Assembly (NCBI GenBank): GCA_041399205.1
Contig: JAWKTK010000003.1
Location: 248,001-312,000, forward strand
Origin: JAGQOZ01 sp041399205
Lineage (GTDB): Bacteria; Planctomycetota; Planctomycetia; Pirellulales; Pirellulaceae
Direction: 5' to 3'
DNA: 64,000 nt
The position numbers were made by a program, and so were the translations under genes. The notes below the pieces were generated by a model, which did not search any database, was not told the DNA's origin, and was given only the letters and a program-made list of their open reading frames with translations. Positions 9,409 to 18,280 of the stretch are shown here, one piece after another (the first letter of the stretch is position 1; every line of letters begins with the position of its first letter).

Positions 9409-9751
9409 TGGACTAGGTTCCTCTTTCTTCCTTTGTTGACACATTGTGTGCGAATTGGCACACTTCGTCGACAGCCCCAATTCGAAACGGGACCGCGAAT
9501 TTCAGATACCGCTCGGTTTTTGTTAACAACTGACACTACCAACTGGCAAGGAATGTGCCAATCGCGCCCGTTCCACAGCCTTTCAACAACGGACCGTTGC
9601 GATCCGCCCCCAAGAAAGGTAAACTCGCCCACTTCATTTTTCGAAAAAGATCACGAAATCCAGGGTCTGACGATGGATTTCGCAAGAAAATCCTTGACTC
9701 CTTCACGTGCCTTAACCGCGTGATATCAAAAGCATCTATCTGCGAGGAACC
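9409..9751. other. Divergent intergenic region
   Basis: 343 bp between the NtrC-type gene and transketolase, presumably holding both promoters. A 10-bp perfect palindrome TTGTTAACAA lies at 9520-9529. No coding or RNA gene is recognisable. Confidence 0.3.
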
Positions 9752-11740
9752 ATGAATACGGAACGACTTCAACAGGCGGCAAATATTTCACGAGGCCTAG
9801 CGATTGACGCCGTGCACGCGTGCAGTTCGGGCCATTTAGGCTTGCCGTTAGGTGCCGCTGAAGTGGGTGCGGTTCTGTTTGGAGAAGGCCTTTCGTATCA
9901 TCCTGCCAACCCAAAATGGCTGAATCGAGACCGTTTTATTTTGTCTGGTGGTCACGGCAGCATGTTTCTTTATAGCTGGCTGCACCTGAGCGGTTTTGAT
10001 TTGTCTTTGGACGAAGTAAAGAACTTTCGCCAATTGCACAGCAAGACGCCCGGCCATCCCGAATACGCCGAAACGCCCGGTGTCGAAGCGACCACAGGAC
10101 CATTAGGCCAGGGCATTGGCAACGCCGTGGGCTACGCCATTTGCGGCAAGATGGCAGCCGCCAAGTTCAATACAGCCGACCATCAGATTTTTGACTACCA
10201 CGTGGTGGCGTTGGCTGGCGACGGCTGTTTTCAAGAAGGCATCTCCGCCGAAGCATCGTCCTTGGCCGGCCACTTGAAGCTGGACAATTTGATTTTGATC
10301 TATGATTCCAATGATGTGACGTTGGATGCCATGGCCAAAGTCACGCAAAGCGAAGACACTGCCAAACGCTATGAAGCATACGGCTTTGAAGTCTTCACGA
10401 TTGATGGCCATGACTTGGACGCCGTGCAAAAGGCCTTCCAAGCGGCCAAAGCCAATGACAACGGCAAGCCCAAGTTGATCGTTGCCAAGACGGAAATTGG
10501 TCGAGGTATCCCCGAGGTGGCTGGCACTGCCGCAGGTCACGGCGAAGGCGGAGCGAAATTCGCCGAATCCGCTCGGAAGGGGCTCGGCCTACCCGCGGAA
10601 ACGTTCTTCGTTTCGGACGAAGTCAAAGCCTATTTTGCCGAACACCAACAATCGCTGGCCAAAGCGTACGACGCTTGGAACGCTACCTACAGCGCATGGC
10701 GTTCGGCGAACTCCACGTTGGCCGCCGAATTGGACGCGGGCGTCAACCAAGAAGTTCCCGCCGACTTAATGAAACAGATTCCGGAATTTGCGGCGGACTA
10801 CGCCGATGCTACTCGTAGCGCTGGCGGTGTCGTCATTCAATCGATCGCCAAAGCGATGCCCATGTTTTTTACCGGCAGCGCGGACCTGTTTGGTTCCACC
10901 AAGAATTACATGAAGGAAGCGGGCGACTTTAGCGCTGAAAACTACGCGGGACGCAATCTTTGGTTTGGGATTCGTGAACACGCGATGGGCGCGATTCTGA
11001 ACGGTGCTGCGTACGACGGCATTTTTCGTCCTTCCGGCGCCACGTTTGCCGTCTTTGCCGACTATTGTCGACCGTCCATTCGGTTGGCTGCACTGGCCAA
11101 ACTGCCCGTCGTCTACATCTTTACGCACGATTCGGTTGGCGTGGGCGAAGACGGACCGACGCATCAGCCGGTAGAAACCTGCAGTGGACTCCGAGTCATC
11201 CCGGGATTGGACGTGTTTCGGCCGGCCGATCCCGAAGAAACGGCGGGTGCCTTCGTGGCAGCATTACAGCGAACCGACGGACCGACCATGCTGCTGTTGA
11301 CTCGTCAAAAAGTCCCCACGCTGAATCAGATTCCAGTTGCCGTTCGCCGCGAAGGTGCCTTGAAGGGTGCCTATATCGCCAAGCAGGAAAAGAGCGAATT
11401 GCGAACCATCTTGCTGGCCACGGGCAGCGAATTGTCATTGGCTTTGGACGCAGCGGAAAAATTGGGCGACGGAACTCGAGTAGTTTCCGTGCCGTGCATG
11501 GAACGATTTGACCGCCAGCCGGTTGCCTATCAAGACGAAATCCTGCCGCCAACTTGCCACCAGCGAATCGCCATCGAAGCCGGCGTTTCCGGTCTGTGGT
11601 ACAAGTATGTTGGGCTGCAGGGCCAAGTGATTGGTATCGATCGCTTTGGCATTAGTGCTCCGGGCGGAACCGTGATGAAGGAGCTGGGCATCACGGCGGA
11701 CGCCGTCGTAGCGGCTGCCAAGAGTCTGTCAGGTCGGTAG
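9752..11740 (+). CDS. tkt: Transketolase
   Basis: 662 residues, the usual transketolase length. The ATG at 9752 is preceded by GCGAGGAACC, a good ribosome binding site. N-terminal TPP-binding domain (SGHLGLPLG near residue 27, GDGCFQEG near 157), central pyrimidine-binding domain with GIREHAMG and the HDSVGVGEDGPTHQP loop, and a C-terminal domain from about 540. Known reaction: transfer of two-carbon ketol units between sugar phosphates in the non-oxidative pentose phosphate pathway, using thiamine diphosphate and Mg2+ in the cytoplasm. RpiB of the same pathway is encoded at 42.3 kb. It looks monocistronic and intact. Confidence 0.95.
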   Translation: MNTERLQQAANISRGLAIDAVHACSSGHLGLPLGAAEVGAVLFGEGLSYHPANPKWLNRDRFILSGGHGSMFLYSWLHLSGFDLSLDEVKNFRQLHSKTPGHPEYAETPGVEATTGPLGQGIGNAVGYAICGKMAAAKFNTADHQIFDYHVVALAGDGCFQEGISAEASSLAGHLKLDNLILIYDSNDVTLDAMAKVTQSEDTAKRYEAYGFEVFTIDGHDLDAVQKAFQAAKANDNGKPKLIVAKTEIGRGIPEVAGTAAGHGEGGAKFAESARKGLGLPAETFFVSDEVKAYFAEHQQSLAKAYDAWNATYSAWRSANSTLAAELDAGVNQEVPADLMKQIPEFAADYADATRSAGGVVIQSIAKAMPMFFTGSADLFGSTKNYMKEAGDFSAENYAGRNLWFGIREHAMGAILNGAAYDGIFRPSGATFAVFADYCRPSIRLAALAKLPVVYIFTHDSVGVGEDGPTHQPVETCSGLRVIPGLDVFRPADPEETAGAFVAALQRTDGPTMLLLTRQKVPTLNQIPVAVRREGALKGAYIAKQEKSELRTILLATGSELSLALDAAEKLGDGTRVVSVPCMERFDRQPVAYQDEILPPTCHQRIAIEAGVSGLWYKYVGLQGQVIGIDRFGISAPGGTVMKELGITADAVVAAAKSLSGR

Positions 11741-11798
11741 GTACCTTTTCGCTTGCCGAAGACTTGGTAATTGACAGTCGCTTCCGATTTGGAGGCGA

Positions 11799-11903
11799 TT
11801 TTCTGTGCGATTTTCCTAGCCCGAAGCGTCAGCGAGGCGACTTCAGAATCGGTCAGTTTTCCCTCACTTACGTTTCGGGCTAGGAAAAAGCGCAACTTAA
11901 AAA
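11799..11903. mobile_element. MITE-like palindromic element, copy A
   Basis: About 105 bp between transketolase and the esterase. Internal inverted repeat TTTTCCTAGCCCGAA (11811-11825) with TTCGGGCTAGGAAAA (11874-11888), and outer right end CGCAACTTAAAAA (11891-11903). The internal arms, including GCGTCAGCGAGGC and CCCTCACTTACG, align with the copy at 28602-28727 in inverted orientation. The left outer end is degenerate and I see no clear target duplication, so this is probably an older copy. Confidence 0.75.
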
Positions 11904-11985
11904 CTGACGCGTCGGGATATTCGTTGTCGCCGAGGAAGCGCGAATGCGCAAGCACTTGCGTGGCCCAAGACTTTTCGCCGCGAGC

Positions 11986-13218
11986 TTACGGCTGCGAATT
12001 GGCTTCTTGCGGTGCGAGTGCCGGTACCAGAGCTTCCGCAAAGGCCTTGCCGATTTGGGCCATGATTTTGCTCGAACCCAAGTAATGATATTCGGCGTTG
12101 GACTTGCCGACCTCCAGGATGTGGCGTTCTTCGGGTGAATAGAGTTCGGCAGTGAACGCTTCTACGGCAGCTTCGCGTTGCTGTTTGGTTAGGCTTTCAT
12201 CTTTCTGGAGTTCGCGCTGCTTCGCACCGACTTGTCCCCAGCGTTGCGTCAGTTCGGATAGCTGAGCGTCCCAGTATTTTTCGGTGTAGACAGCCACGAC
12301 ATTGCCAGCGAATTCTGGCATAGAGGCCGGAGCGGCCATGGCTTGGCGAAATTCCGCGTGAATACTTTTGTAGCGTTGCTGCGCCGGTCCGTAATCTTCC
12401 ACCGGTCCGCCGGCACCCATCACGCCAATCACAAACGGCATTTCAGGGGCCGCCAAGTCTTGGCGGACGTCACGAATGAAATGCGCCAGTGCTGACGAAT
12501 AGTTGTCATACCCGCCCGGTTGGCCTCGATCCGGATAAACGCCTCCGTCTACCATATCGTTCCAGCCCTGGAACCAGACGAATCCAGCCAATTCGTAGCC
12601 AGCGTCTGAATCATAATCGGGACAGACACGACCGATGTCGTTCAAGACATGGCGAACGTGCTGCAGCATCAAGCGGTAGTACTTGCCCGTGGCGGCGATT
12701 CGTTCTGCGCGAACCGCATCGATATCCTGGCCTCGTTTCTGCAAGTTTTCCAGTTCTTGCGAATTGAATTCGTATGCTCCGGCACTGGGCGAACGAAAAT
12801 CGGTATGCAATGATTTGCCGCCCCACGCCGTTTTGATGATTAGGATTGGTTCGCCCAGAAACTTTTGCATGTAGATGCCAAAAGTGTATTCGGGGCCAAT
12901 CTTGGGGCCTCGTCCCGCTGCGCCAAAATCGGCGGTCAGTTTTCCCAAGCGTTCTGTTTCCGTGCCGTCGTGGCCAATGGACGAAATCCAAACGTCGTCA
13001 CACGTTTTGGGCGAACCGTCTGCGTTTTGCATTTCGGCCAAGATCGGTGCGGTCTGCGGATCCATGCCGATGTGTTCAAACGTACGCACCTCGGCGTGCC
13101 CTTGCATGTTCGACTGGCCCGCCAAGATGAACACCTTCAATGGCGTGCCTGCGTAAGTCGGCAGCGTTACCGATGCCAGCAGAACCAGGAATAGATAACG
13201 ATTAAGGGCATGCGACAT
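11986..13218 (-). CDS. Secreted sialate O-acetylesterase-type carbohydrate esterase
   Basis: 410 residues from the ATG at 13218 (MSHALNRY), chosen because a signal peptide follows directly (LFLVLLASVTLPTYAG) and CGGAGC lies upstream; the frame is open to 13317. The mature protein begins LKVFILAGQSNMQGHA, where GQSNM carries the nucleophilic Ser of the SASA/DUF303 SGNH-type esterases. A late EYHYLGS stretch would supply the catalytic Asp/His region. Known family role: removal of O-acetyl groups from sialic acids or plant/algal polysaccharides, in periplasm or outside the cell. Large families of these accompany sulfatases in planctomycetes, but no sulfatase is in this window. Substrate unknown. 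Confidence 0.85.
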   Translation of the reverse strand: MSHALNRYLFLVLLASVTLPTYAGTPLKVFILAGQSNMQGHAEVRTFEHIGMDPQTAPILAEMQNADGSPKTCDDVWISSIGHDGTETERLGKLTADFGAAGRGPKIGPEYTFGIYMQKFLGEPILIIKTAWGGKSLHTDFRSPSAGAYEFNSQELENLQKRGQDIDAVRAERIAATGKYYRLMLQHVRHVLNDIGRVCPDYDSDAGYELAGFVWFQGWNDMVDGGVYPDRGQPGGYDNYSSALAHFIRDVRQDLAAPEMPFVIGVMGAGGPVEDYGPAQQRYKSIHAEFRQAMAAPASMPEFAGNVVAVYTEKYWDAQLSELTQRWGQVGAKQRELQKDESLTKQQREAAVEAFTAELYSPEERHILEVGKSNAEYHYLGSSKIMAQIGKAFAEALVPALAPQEANSQP

Positions 13219-13323
13219 TCGAAAAGCTCCGACAATTCGCGGCAAGAAACGGAAGCAACACACTAAACAGTAACAAAGCTCGCGCCTGGTTCGTACCTGG
13301 GCTGGACGAAGTTCCATTATTTG

Positions 13324-13339
13324 ATAGTTTTAGAACTAT
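13324..13339. promoter_or_regulatory. Candidate ArsR operator over the arsR start codon
   Basis: Perfect 6-bp-arm inverted repeat ATAGTT-TTAG-AACTAT overlapping the arsR ATG at 13338. No Shine-Dalgarno-like sequence precedes the ATG, so the transcript may be leaderless or start just upstream. Autoregulation by ArsR is typical of the family; the site itself is an inference. Confidence 0.35.
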
Positions 13340-13727
13340 GGAAATAAACAATGCGGTTACGGCGTTGTCCGCCCTCGCTCAAGAGTCTCGGTTGCAGGTG
13401 TTTCGGATGCTGGTCCGAGCGGAACCTCGGGGCATGCTTGCCGGCGAAATTGCGGACCAATTGAAAATGTCGCGCGCCACGCTGTCGTTTCATTTGAAGG
13501 AGTTGGTCCATTCCGGACTGGTGGATTCCACCAAGCAAGGCCGCACCATTACGTACGCGATTCGGTCGGACCGGATTCGGGAGTTAATGGGATTCTTGAT
13601 GGAAGACTGTTGCCAAGGGCGTCCCGAACTGTGTTTGCCGGTCTGTTGCGAACCAGCGGATGCGGTTCGGACGGCGGAATGCGGAATGAAAGCTGTTGAA
13701 TCCACAGAACAAGGAGAAATCAAATGA
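13338..13727 (+). CDS. arsR: ArsR-family arsenic-responsive repressor
   Basis: 129 residues. A winged-helix HTH of the ArsR/SmtB family occupies about residues 1-90 (LSALAQESRLQVFRML, then recognition helix region MSRATLSFHLKEL). The usual CVC metal site of the classical alpha-3 helix is absent; instead cysteine pairs occur late (EDCCQGRPELCLPVCCEP, about 88-108), as in ArsR proteins with alternative As(III) sites. First gene of arsR-arsD-arsA-arsC-like; its last four bases overlap arsD (ATGA, 13724-13727). Role: derepresses the operon when arsenite or antimonite binds. Confidence 0.9.
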   Translation: MEINNAVTALSALAQESRLQVFRMLVRAEPRGMLAGEIADQLKMSRATLSFHLKELVHSGLVDSTKQGRTITYAIRSDRIRELMGFLMEDCCQGRPELCLPVCCEPADAVRTAECGMKAVESTEQGEIK

Positions 13728-14089
13728 GCCGAATCGTCATTTTCGATCGAGCCTTATGTTGCAGCACTGGTGTCTGCGGTCCTCAGGTTGATCCCACGCT
13801 GCCTCGGTTCGCCGCGGACCTGGAATGGTTGAAGCACCAGGGTCACCAAGTGGATCGTTTCAATTTGGCGCAAGATGCGGCGCTCTTTGCCCAAGATTCG
13901 TTGGTCCAGAAGATCTTGACCGAGCACGGCGTAGAATGTCTGCCGCTGGTGTTTGTGGATCAACAGCTGGTCAGCCAATGCACCTATCCGAGTCGTGAAG
14001 ACTTAGCCCAGTGGACTCGCACTAAGCTTTCCGCCGACATGCTACCGATTGTCGACCAAGGTTGCTGTGGTGATACCGATTGCTGCTAA
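13724..14089 (+). CDS. arsD: ArsD arsenic metallochaperone
   Basis: 121 residues, the normal ArsD length. It carries the As(III)-binding cysteines LCCSTGVCGP (Cys12, Cys13, Cys18 of the family) on a thioredoxin-like fold, and the C-terminal vicinal pairs GCCGDTDCC. Known role: delivers arsenite to the ArsA ATPase and stimulates it. It overlaps arsR by four bases and is followed 19 bases later by arsA, in the usual arsDA order. Confidence 0.95.
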   Translation: MSRIVIFDRALCCSTGVCGPQVDPTLPRFAADLEWLKHQGHQVDRFNLAQDAALFAQDSLVQKILTEHGVECLPLVFVDQQLVSQCTYPSREDLAQWTRTKLSADMLPIVDQGCCGDTDCC

Positions 14090-14108
14090 CAACAAAGAAA
14101 ATCGCCTT

Positions 14109-15887
14109 ATGGTTCTGCCTCCCACGTTCACTCGGAATTTATTTTTCACTGGCAAGGGTGGTGTGGGCAAGACTTCGTTGGCGTGCGCATTCGCGATCCG
14201 CTTGTCCGATGCCGGCAAACAAGTTTTATTGGTTTCGACAGATCCGGCGTCCAATCTAGAGGAAGTGCTGCAGACGCCGTTATCAAACGAACCGCGTTCC
14301 ATTGCCGGTGTCACTGGGCTGTTCGCTATGAATATTGATCCAGAACAAGCTGCCGCAGCGTACCGGGAACGGTTAGTTGGGCCGTATCGCGGGATCTTGC
14401 CGGACGACGCGGTACAAAGCATGGAAGAGCAATTTGCCGGTGCGTGCACCTTGGAAATTGCCGCCTTCGATGAATTCACCAAGCTCTTGGCAAACACCGC
14501 AACCACTTTGCAATTTGATCACGTGGTGTTTGATACTGCGCCCACTGGCCATACCTTACGTTTGTTGGCATTGCCATCCGCGTGGTCCGGATTCCTGGAT
14601 AGTAATGTGACGGGCACTTCTTGCCTCGGCCCGTTGGCAGGACTTCAGGATCAAAGAGAGATTTACCAAGTAACGGTTGATTCGCTTTGCAATCCTGAAT
14701 GCACCACCTTGTTCTTGGTCACTCGCCCAGAACGATCAGCGTTGCGTGAGGCGGAACGATCTTCGCGAGAACTACATCGCTTGGGGGTCACAAACCAACA
14801 ATTGCTTGTGAACGGTGTGTTTACTGCCGCAGATGCAAGAGATCCCGTTGCGGTTGCTATGCAAGGCCGCTGCGAAGAAGCGTTGGCAGAAATGCCAGCT
14901 GGCCTGGCCGATCTACAACGCACGACCATTCCACTTTCGCCGACACAAATGATCAGTGTAGAAGCGTTGCGAAACATCGATTCCGCGCATGATACTTTCC
15001 CAGCGACGGATGGTCGTTGTTTCGAAACAACGGGGCTTACATCGCCAACCGCGCCGATGGCATGCTTGAATCAATTGATTGATGACTTGGCAAGTACTGG
15101 ACGTGGCGTCATTCTGACGATGGGAAAAGGAGGCGTAGGAAAAACAACGATTGCGGCTGCCATTGCCGTCGGTTTAGTGGATCTAGGTCATTCCGTGCAC
15201 TTGTCCACGACTGACCCGGCCGCCCATCTGATGGCCACGCTGGACAAGAATCAACTGGAAAACTTGACCGTCAGCAGTATTGATCCAGTCCAAGTCACCG
15301 ACGAATACCGCCGGGAAGTTCTGCAGCACGCAGGTTCGCAATTGGACCAGGATGGGCGAAGATTGCTGGAAGAAGACTTGCGTTCCCCATGCACGGAAGA
15401 GATTGCTGTTTTTCGAGCTTTCGCAACAGCAGTGTCCCAAGGCAAAGACGGCTTTGTGGTTCTGGACACAGCTCCTACTGGCCACACAATTCTTTTGCTG
15501 GACGCCGCACTCGCGTATCACCGCGAAATATCCAGACAAACGAGCCAACTACCCGAATCAGTTATCGAGCTCTTGCCGCGACTGCGAGATCCAAGTTTTA
15601 CTCGAGTGCTTGTCATCACGCTGCCAGAATCAACGCCGGTCCACGAAGCAGTTCGTTTGCAGCAAGACCTACGGCGCGCAGATATTGAACCGTTTTCATG
15701 GGTGATCAATCAATCTCTGCGCCCGCTTAAAGTATGTGATCCGGTTCTGTTGCAACGGCAACAGAATGAACAAGCTTACGTGGCGGAGGTAGACGCCCAA
15801 CATGCAAAGCGCACTGTCGTCATTCCATGGGTAACAACACCACCAGTAGGTCTCGACGCGTTGCGTCAGCTTAGTCAACGAAGTTAG
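14109..15887 (+). CDS. arsA: ArsA arsenical pump-driving ATPase
   Basis: 592 residues from the ATG at 14109 (MVLPPTFTRN); the frame is also open from an ATG at 14049, inside arsD. I prefer the later one because the nucleotide-binding domain starts directly. It has the two homologous halves of ArsA, each with a P-loop (GKGGVGKTS near residue 15, GKGGVGKTT near 340) and the DTAPTGHT signature. The three cysteines forming the As(III)/Sb(III) site are kept: GACTLEIAAFDEF, TGTSCLGPLAGL and SPCTEEIAVFRAF. Known role: energises an ArsB or Acr3 efflux carrier at the inner membrane. No such carrier is encoded here, which is the notable feature of this operon. Confidence 0.95.
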   Translation: MVLPPTFTRNLFFTGKGGVGKTSLACAFAIRLSDAGKQVLLVSTDPASNLEEVLQTPLSNEPRSIAGVTGLFAMNIDPEQAAAAYRERLVGPYRGILPDDAVQSMEEQFAGACTLEIAAFDEFTKLLANTATTLQFDHVVFDTAPTGHTLRLLALPSAWSGFLDSNVTGTSCLGPLAGLQDQREIYQVTVDSLCNPECTTLFLVTRPERSALREAERSSRELHRLGVTNQQLLVNGVFTAADARDPVAVAMQGRCEEALAEMPAGLADLQRTTIPLSPTQMISVEALRNIDSAHDTFPATDGRCFETTGLTSPTAPMACLNQLIDDLASTGRGVILTMGKGGVGKTTIAAAIAVGLVDLGHSVHLSTTDPAAHLMATLDKNQLENLTVSSIDPVQVTDEYRREVLQHAGSQLDQDGRRLLEEDLRSPCTEEIAVFRAFATAVSQGKDGFVVLDTAPTGHTILLLDAALAYHREISRQTSQLPESVIELLPRLRDPSFTRVLVITLPESTPVHEAVRLQQDLRRADIEPFSWVINQSLRPLKVCDPVLLQRQQNEQAYVAEVDAQHAKRTVVIPWVTTPPVGLDALRQLSQRS

Positions 15888-15920
15888 CGAAATCATCTTT
15901 ACGCTTATAAGGAGGCGGAC

Positions 15921-16547
15921 ATGTACCCAGAAATAGAACAATTCTTGGCCGCTAGAAGATCCGAATTCGAAACGATTCCACACACACGGCAACGCGAATT
16001 GCAGGAATTAGGCGCGTATGTGGCCGAGTCGCTGCGAACAACGGGACGCAGCCAGTTGACGTTCATCTGTACGCACAATTCGCGAAGAAGCCATCTTTCG
16101 CAAATTTGGGCCAAGGTGGCGGCCGATGCGTGTGGGCTGAACAACGTAGAAACGTTTTCGGGTGGCACGGAAGCGACGGCCATGAATGCGCGAGTGGTCG
16201 CTTCGTTGCGTCGCACGGGATTTCAGATTGCAGCCGACAACGCGAATGCCGACAATCCGCTGTATGACGTACGGTACGGCGACGATGCTGCGCCGCTGCG
16301 TTGCTTTTCCAAGGTGCATGATCAACCGCCCAATCCGACCAGCCAGTTTGCGGCGGTGATGACGTGTTCCAGTGCGGACCAAGCGTGTCCGATTGTGTCA
16401 GGGTGTGAATTGCGAGCGCCCATTCGGTATGAAGATCCCAAAGTGGCAGATGACACGCCGAATGAAGCCCAGGTCTATGACGAACGGTCAGCCCAGATCT
16501 GTCGCGAAATGCTGTTCGCGATGCAGCATGCCGCTTCGTTGGTATGA
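15921..16547 (+). CDS. Arsenate reductase-like low-molecular-weight phosphatase
   Basis: 208 residues, with a strong AAGGAGGCGGAC before the ATG. It belongs to the low-molecular-weight tyrosine phosphatase fold used by thioredoxin-type ArsC. The phosphate-binding loop is CTHNSRRS (Cys-x5-Arg, near residue 50). Extra cysteines in TCSSADQACPIVSGC (about 150-165) could serve as the redox relay. It is longer than B. subtilis ArsC, with an N-terminal helix and a C-terminal extension typical of the Bacteroidetes/planctomycete subgroup found beside arsenic genes. Likely reaction: arsenate to arsenite. Last gene of the ars operon, 33 bases after arsA. A protein tyrosine phosphatase role is not excluded by sequence alone. 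Confidence 0.8.
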   Translation: MYPEIEQFLAARRSEFETIPHTRQRELQELGAYVAESLRTTGRSQLTFICTHNSRRSHLSQIWAKVAADACGLNNVETFSGGTEATAMNARVVASLRRTGFQIAADNANADNPLYDVRYGDDAAPLRCFSKVHDQPPNPTSQFAAVMTCSSADQACPIVSGCELRAPIRYEDPKVADDTPNEAQVYDERSAQICREMLFAMQHAASLV

Positions 16548-16553
16548 AGCCAC

Positions 16554-16590
16554 AAAAAAGGCCGCTTTGACAACGCTGATCAAAGCGGCC
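16554..16590 (-). terminator. Intrinsic terminator between convergent genes
   Basis: Perfect 11-bp stem GGCCGCTTTGA / TCAAAGCGGCC with a nine-base loop (16560-16590). On the minus strand it is followed directly by TTTTTT, so it is a textbook terminator for the FHA gene; the stem may also help end the ars operon on the plus strand. Confidence 0.85.
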
Positions 16591-16632
16591 CGTGTTTGGT
16601 TCGCACCAACGGCGAATGGCGATCAAGTTAGT

Positions 16633-17097
16633 TTAGATGGGTTCCGTGGGATCTTTGAATCGACCACCTTGTCCGGAACGCAAGTCGTAGCGTTTCTTGA
16701 ATTCGTCGGTCTCCTTCCGCTCCAATCCCGCTCGTTCTAGCAGTGATTGAGACATGATGTCTTTCACGGGATCGTCTTCTTCGGGTGGTGGAGGTCCGAC
16801 GGCGCCCAGTTCCGCAGGGGAATACAAGAATTCGTATTTGTGTTTGGCAATGGCAATTTCGTCACCGGGATCGATGCGCTTCTTTTGCACTCGGCGACCA
16901 TTCACTTTCGTCCCGTTGCGACTGTTCAGATCCTTGACGTACCAATATCCATTTTCGCAAGAAAGCTGACAGTGATGGGCCGACACATTGGCGAAGCGCA
17001 AAACGATGTCACAACTTTCACGTCTTCCAACTAACAGATTTGATTTACGTAGGGGAATGGTGTCGCCTCCGCCGACCGGTACCATTTGTCCATACAT
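16633..17097 (-). CDS. FHA-domain protein
   Basis: 154 residues. The FHA domain fills about 15-92: the GRRESCDIVLR strand, the SAHHCQL turn and LNSRNGTKVNG carry the conserved Gly-Arg, Ser-x-x-His and Asn-Gly residues that read phosphothreonine. The C-terminal 60 residues are acidic/Pro-rich and end with basic clusters; they look disordered. Likely role: phosphothreonine-dependent adaptor downstream of Ser/Thr kinases, which planctomycetes have in number; a kinase fusion lies at 24.8 kb. Partner unknown. It ends at the terminator at 16554-16590. Confidence 0.85.
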   Translation of the reverse strand: MYGQMVPVGGGDTIPLRKSNLLVGRRESCDIVLRFANVSAHHCQLSCENGYWYVKDLNSRNGTKVNGRRVQKKRIDPGDEIAIAKHKYEFLYSPAELGAVGPPPPEEDDPVKDIMSQSLLERAGLERKETDEFKKRYDLRSGQGGRFKDPTEPI

Positions 17098-17268
17098 TGA
17101 TGTTTTGTCCTGTGGATAAGGTTGAAGGAAATGTCAGCGGGCTGGCTGACGACTAGGCGAGTTTCGCCTAAGGTGTGTAGAAAATAGAATTGCGGTGATT
17201 CCACCTGCGTGAAATCCCCGACCCGTTTTTATGTTCAATTTTTCCGCCAATCTCTAGAGTAATACAGC

Positions 17269-18261
17269 GTGAATAACTCGTCAACGAAGCACGTTACCCG
17301 TTCTAATCCAGCCGTCGGTCCGATGCTCGAGATAGACTGGCGCACGGCTGGCCGTCGGTATTATTCGTATAATCATTACCTGAAAGCGAGATTTGGCCAG
17401 CGAGTTCAAAAAGTGAGCGTAGACGCGGGCTTTACCTGCCCCAATGTGGATGGAACGGTGGCCATCGGCGGATGTACTTTTTGTGACAATCGGAGTTTCA
17501 GCCCTAGCCGCCGAGTTCCACGATTGACGGTGTTGGATCAGATCCAAGATGGCATTCGGCGGCTCAAGCGTCGTTATACTTGCGATCAATTTTTCGCCTA
17601 TTTTCAGCCAGCCACCAATACTTATGCTCCGGTCGAACGACTTCGTCCACTTTACGAATCGGCCTTGCAGCATCCCAAAATTGTCGGCATGGCCATAGGA
17701 ACTCGGCCCGATTGCTTGCCGAACGATGTCCTGGACTTGTTAGAGGAAATCGCGGGACGAACCTACCTTTCGGTCGAATATGGCTTACAGACCATGCACA
17801 ATCGATCGCTGGATTGGATGAACCGCGGTCACCATTACGATGCATTTCTGGATGCGATGGAACGAGGTCAGAATCGAGGCTTCGAAATATGCGTGCATTT
17901 GATTTTGGGACTGCCGGGCGAATCGCACGACGACATGCTGGCCACGGCACGAGCAATGGCAAAGATGCCGGTCGACTCCATCAAGCTGCACAATCTGTAC
18001 GCCGTCAAACGAACTCCGCTGGCAGACCAAGTCCAAAGCGGTGAAGTGGAACTGATGAACCGAGACGATTACGTGCGCACGTTGGTGGACATTTTGGAAA
18101 TCTTGCCGCCGCACATGTTAGTCGAGCGTATTAGCGGCGACGCGCCGCCTGATTACTTCGTGGGACCGTCTTGGTGTTTGGACAAACCGGCCGTGCTGTT
18201 GGCGGTGAACGACGAATTGGAACGGCGTGACACATGGCAGGGGAAATTCTATTCGCCTTAG
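17269..18261 (+). CDS. Radical SAM protein, TIGR01212/YhcC family
   Basis: 330 residues from a GTG at 17269; an ATG at 17323 is an alternative start. The iron-sulfur motif is in CPNVDGTVAIGGCTFCDN (about residues 55-72), with the wide spacing of the YhcC family (C...C-x2-C). The family phrases FAYFQPATNTYAPVERLR and CVHLILGLPGESHDDML follow. The family forms a 4Fe-4S cluster that cleaves S-adenosylmethionine; its substrate is not established to my knowledge. It is convergent with the photolyase, only 19 bases apart, and a small AGAACAA...TTGTTCT stem at the junction may serve both transcripts. Confidence 0.9.
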   Translation: MNNSSTKHVTRSNPAVGPMLEIDWRTAGRRYYSYNHYLKARFGQRVQKVSVDAGFTCPNVDGTVAIGGCTFCDNRSFSPSRRVPRLTVLDQIQDGIRRLKRRYTCDQFFAYFQPATNTYAPVERLRPLYESALQHPKIVGMAIGTRPDCLPNDVLDLLEEIAGRTYLSVEYGLQTMHNRSLDWMNRGHHYDAFLDAMERGQNRGFEICVHLILGLPGESHDDMLATARAMAKMPVDSIKLHNLYAVKRTPLADQVQSGEVELMNRDDYVRTLVDILEILPPHMLVERISGDAPPDYFVGPSWCLDKPAVLLAVNDELERRDTWQGKFYSP

Positions 18262-18280
18262 TTCGCCTCAGAACTGTTGT

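Noticed and set aside
14049..14108. Earlier start for arsA inside arsD
   Set aside because: It would overlap arsD by 41 bases and add residues that lack similarity to ArsA; the start at 14109 places the P-loop at the usual distance.
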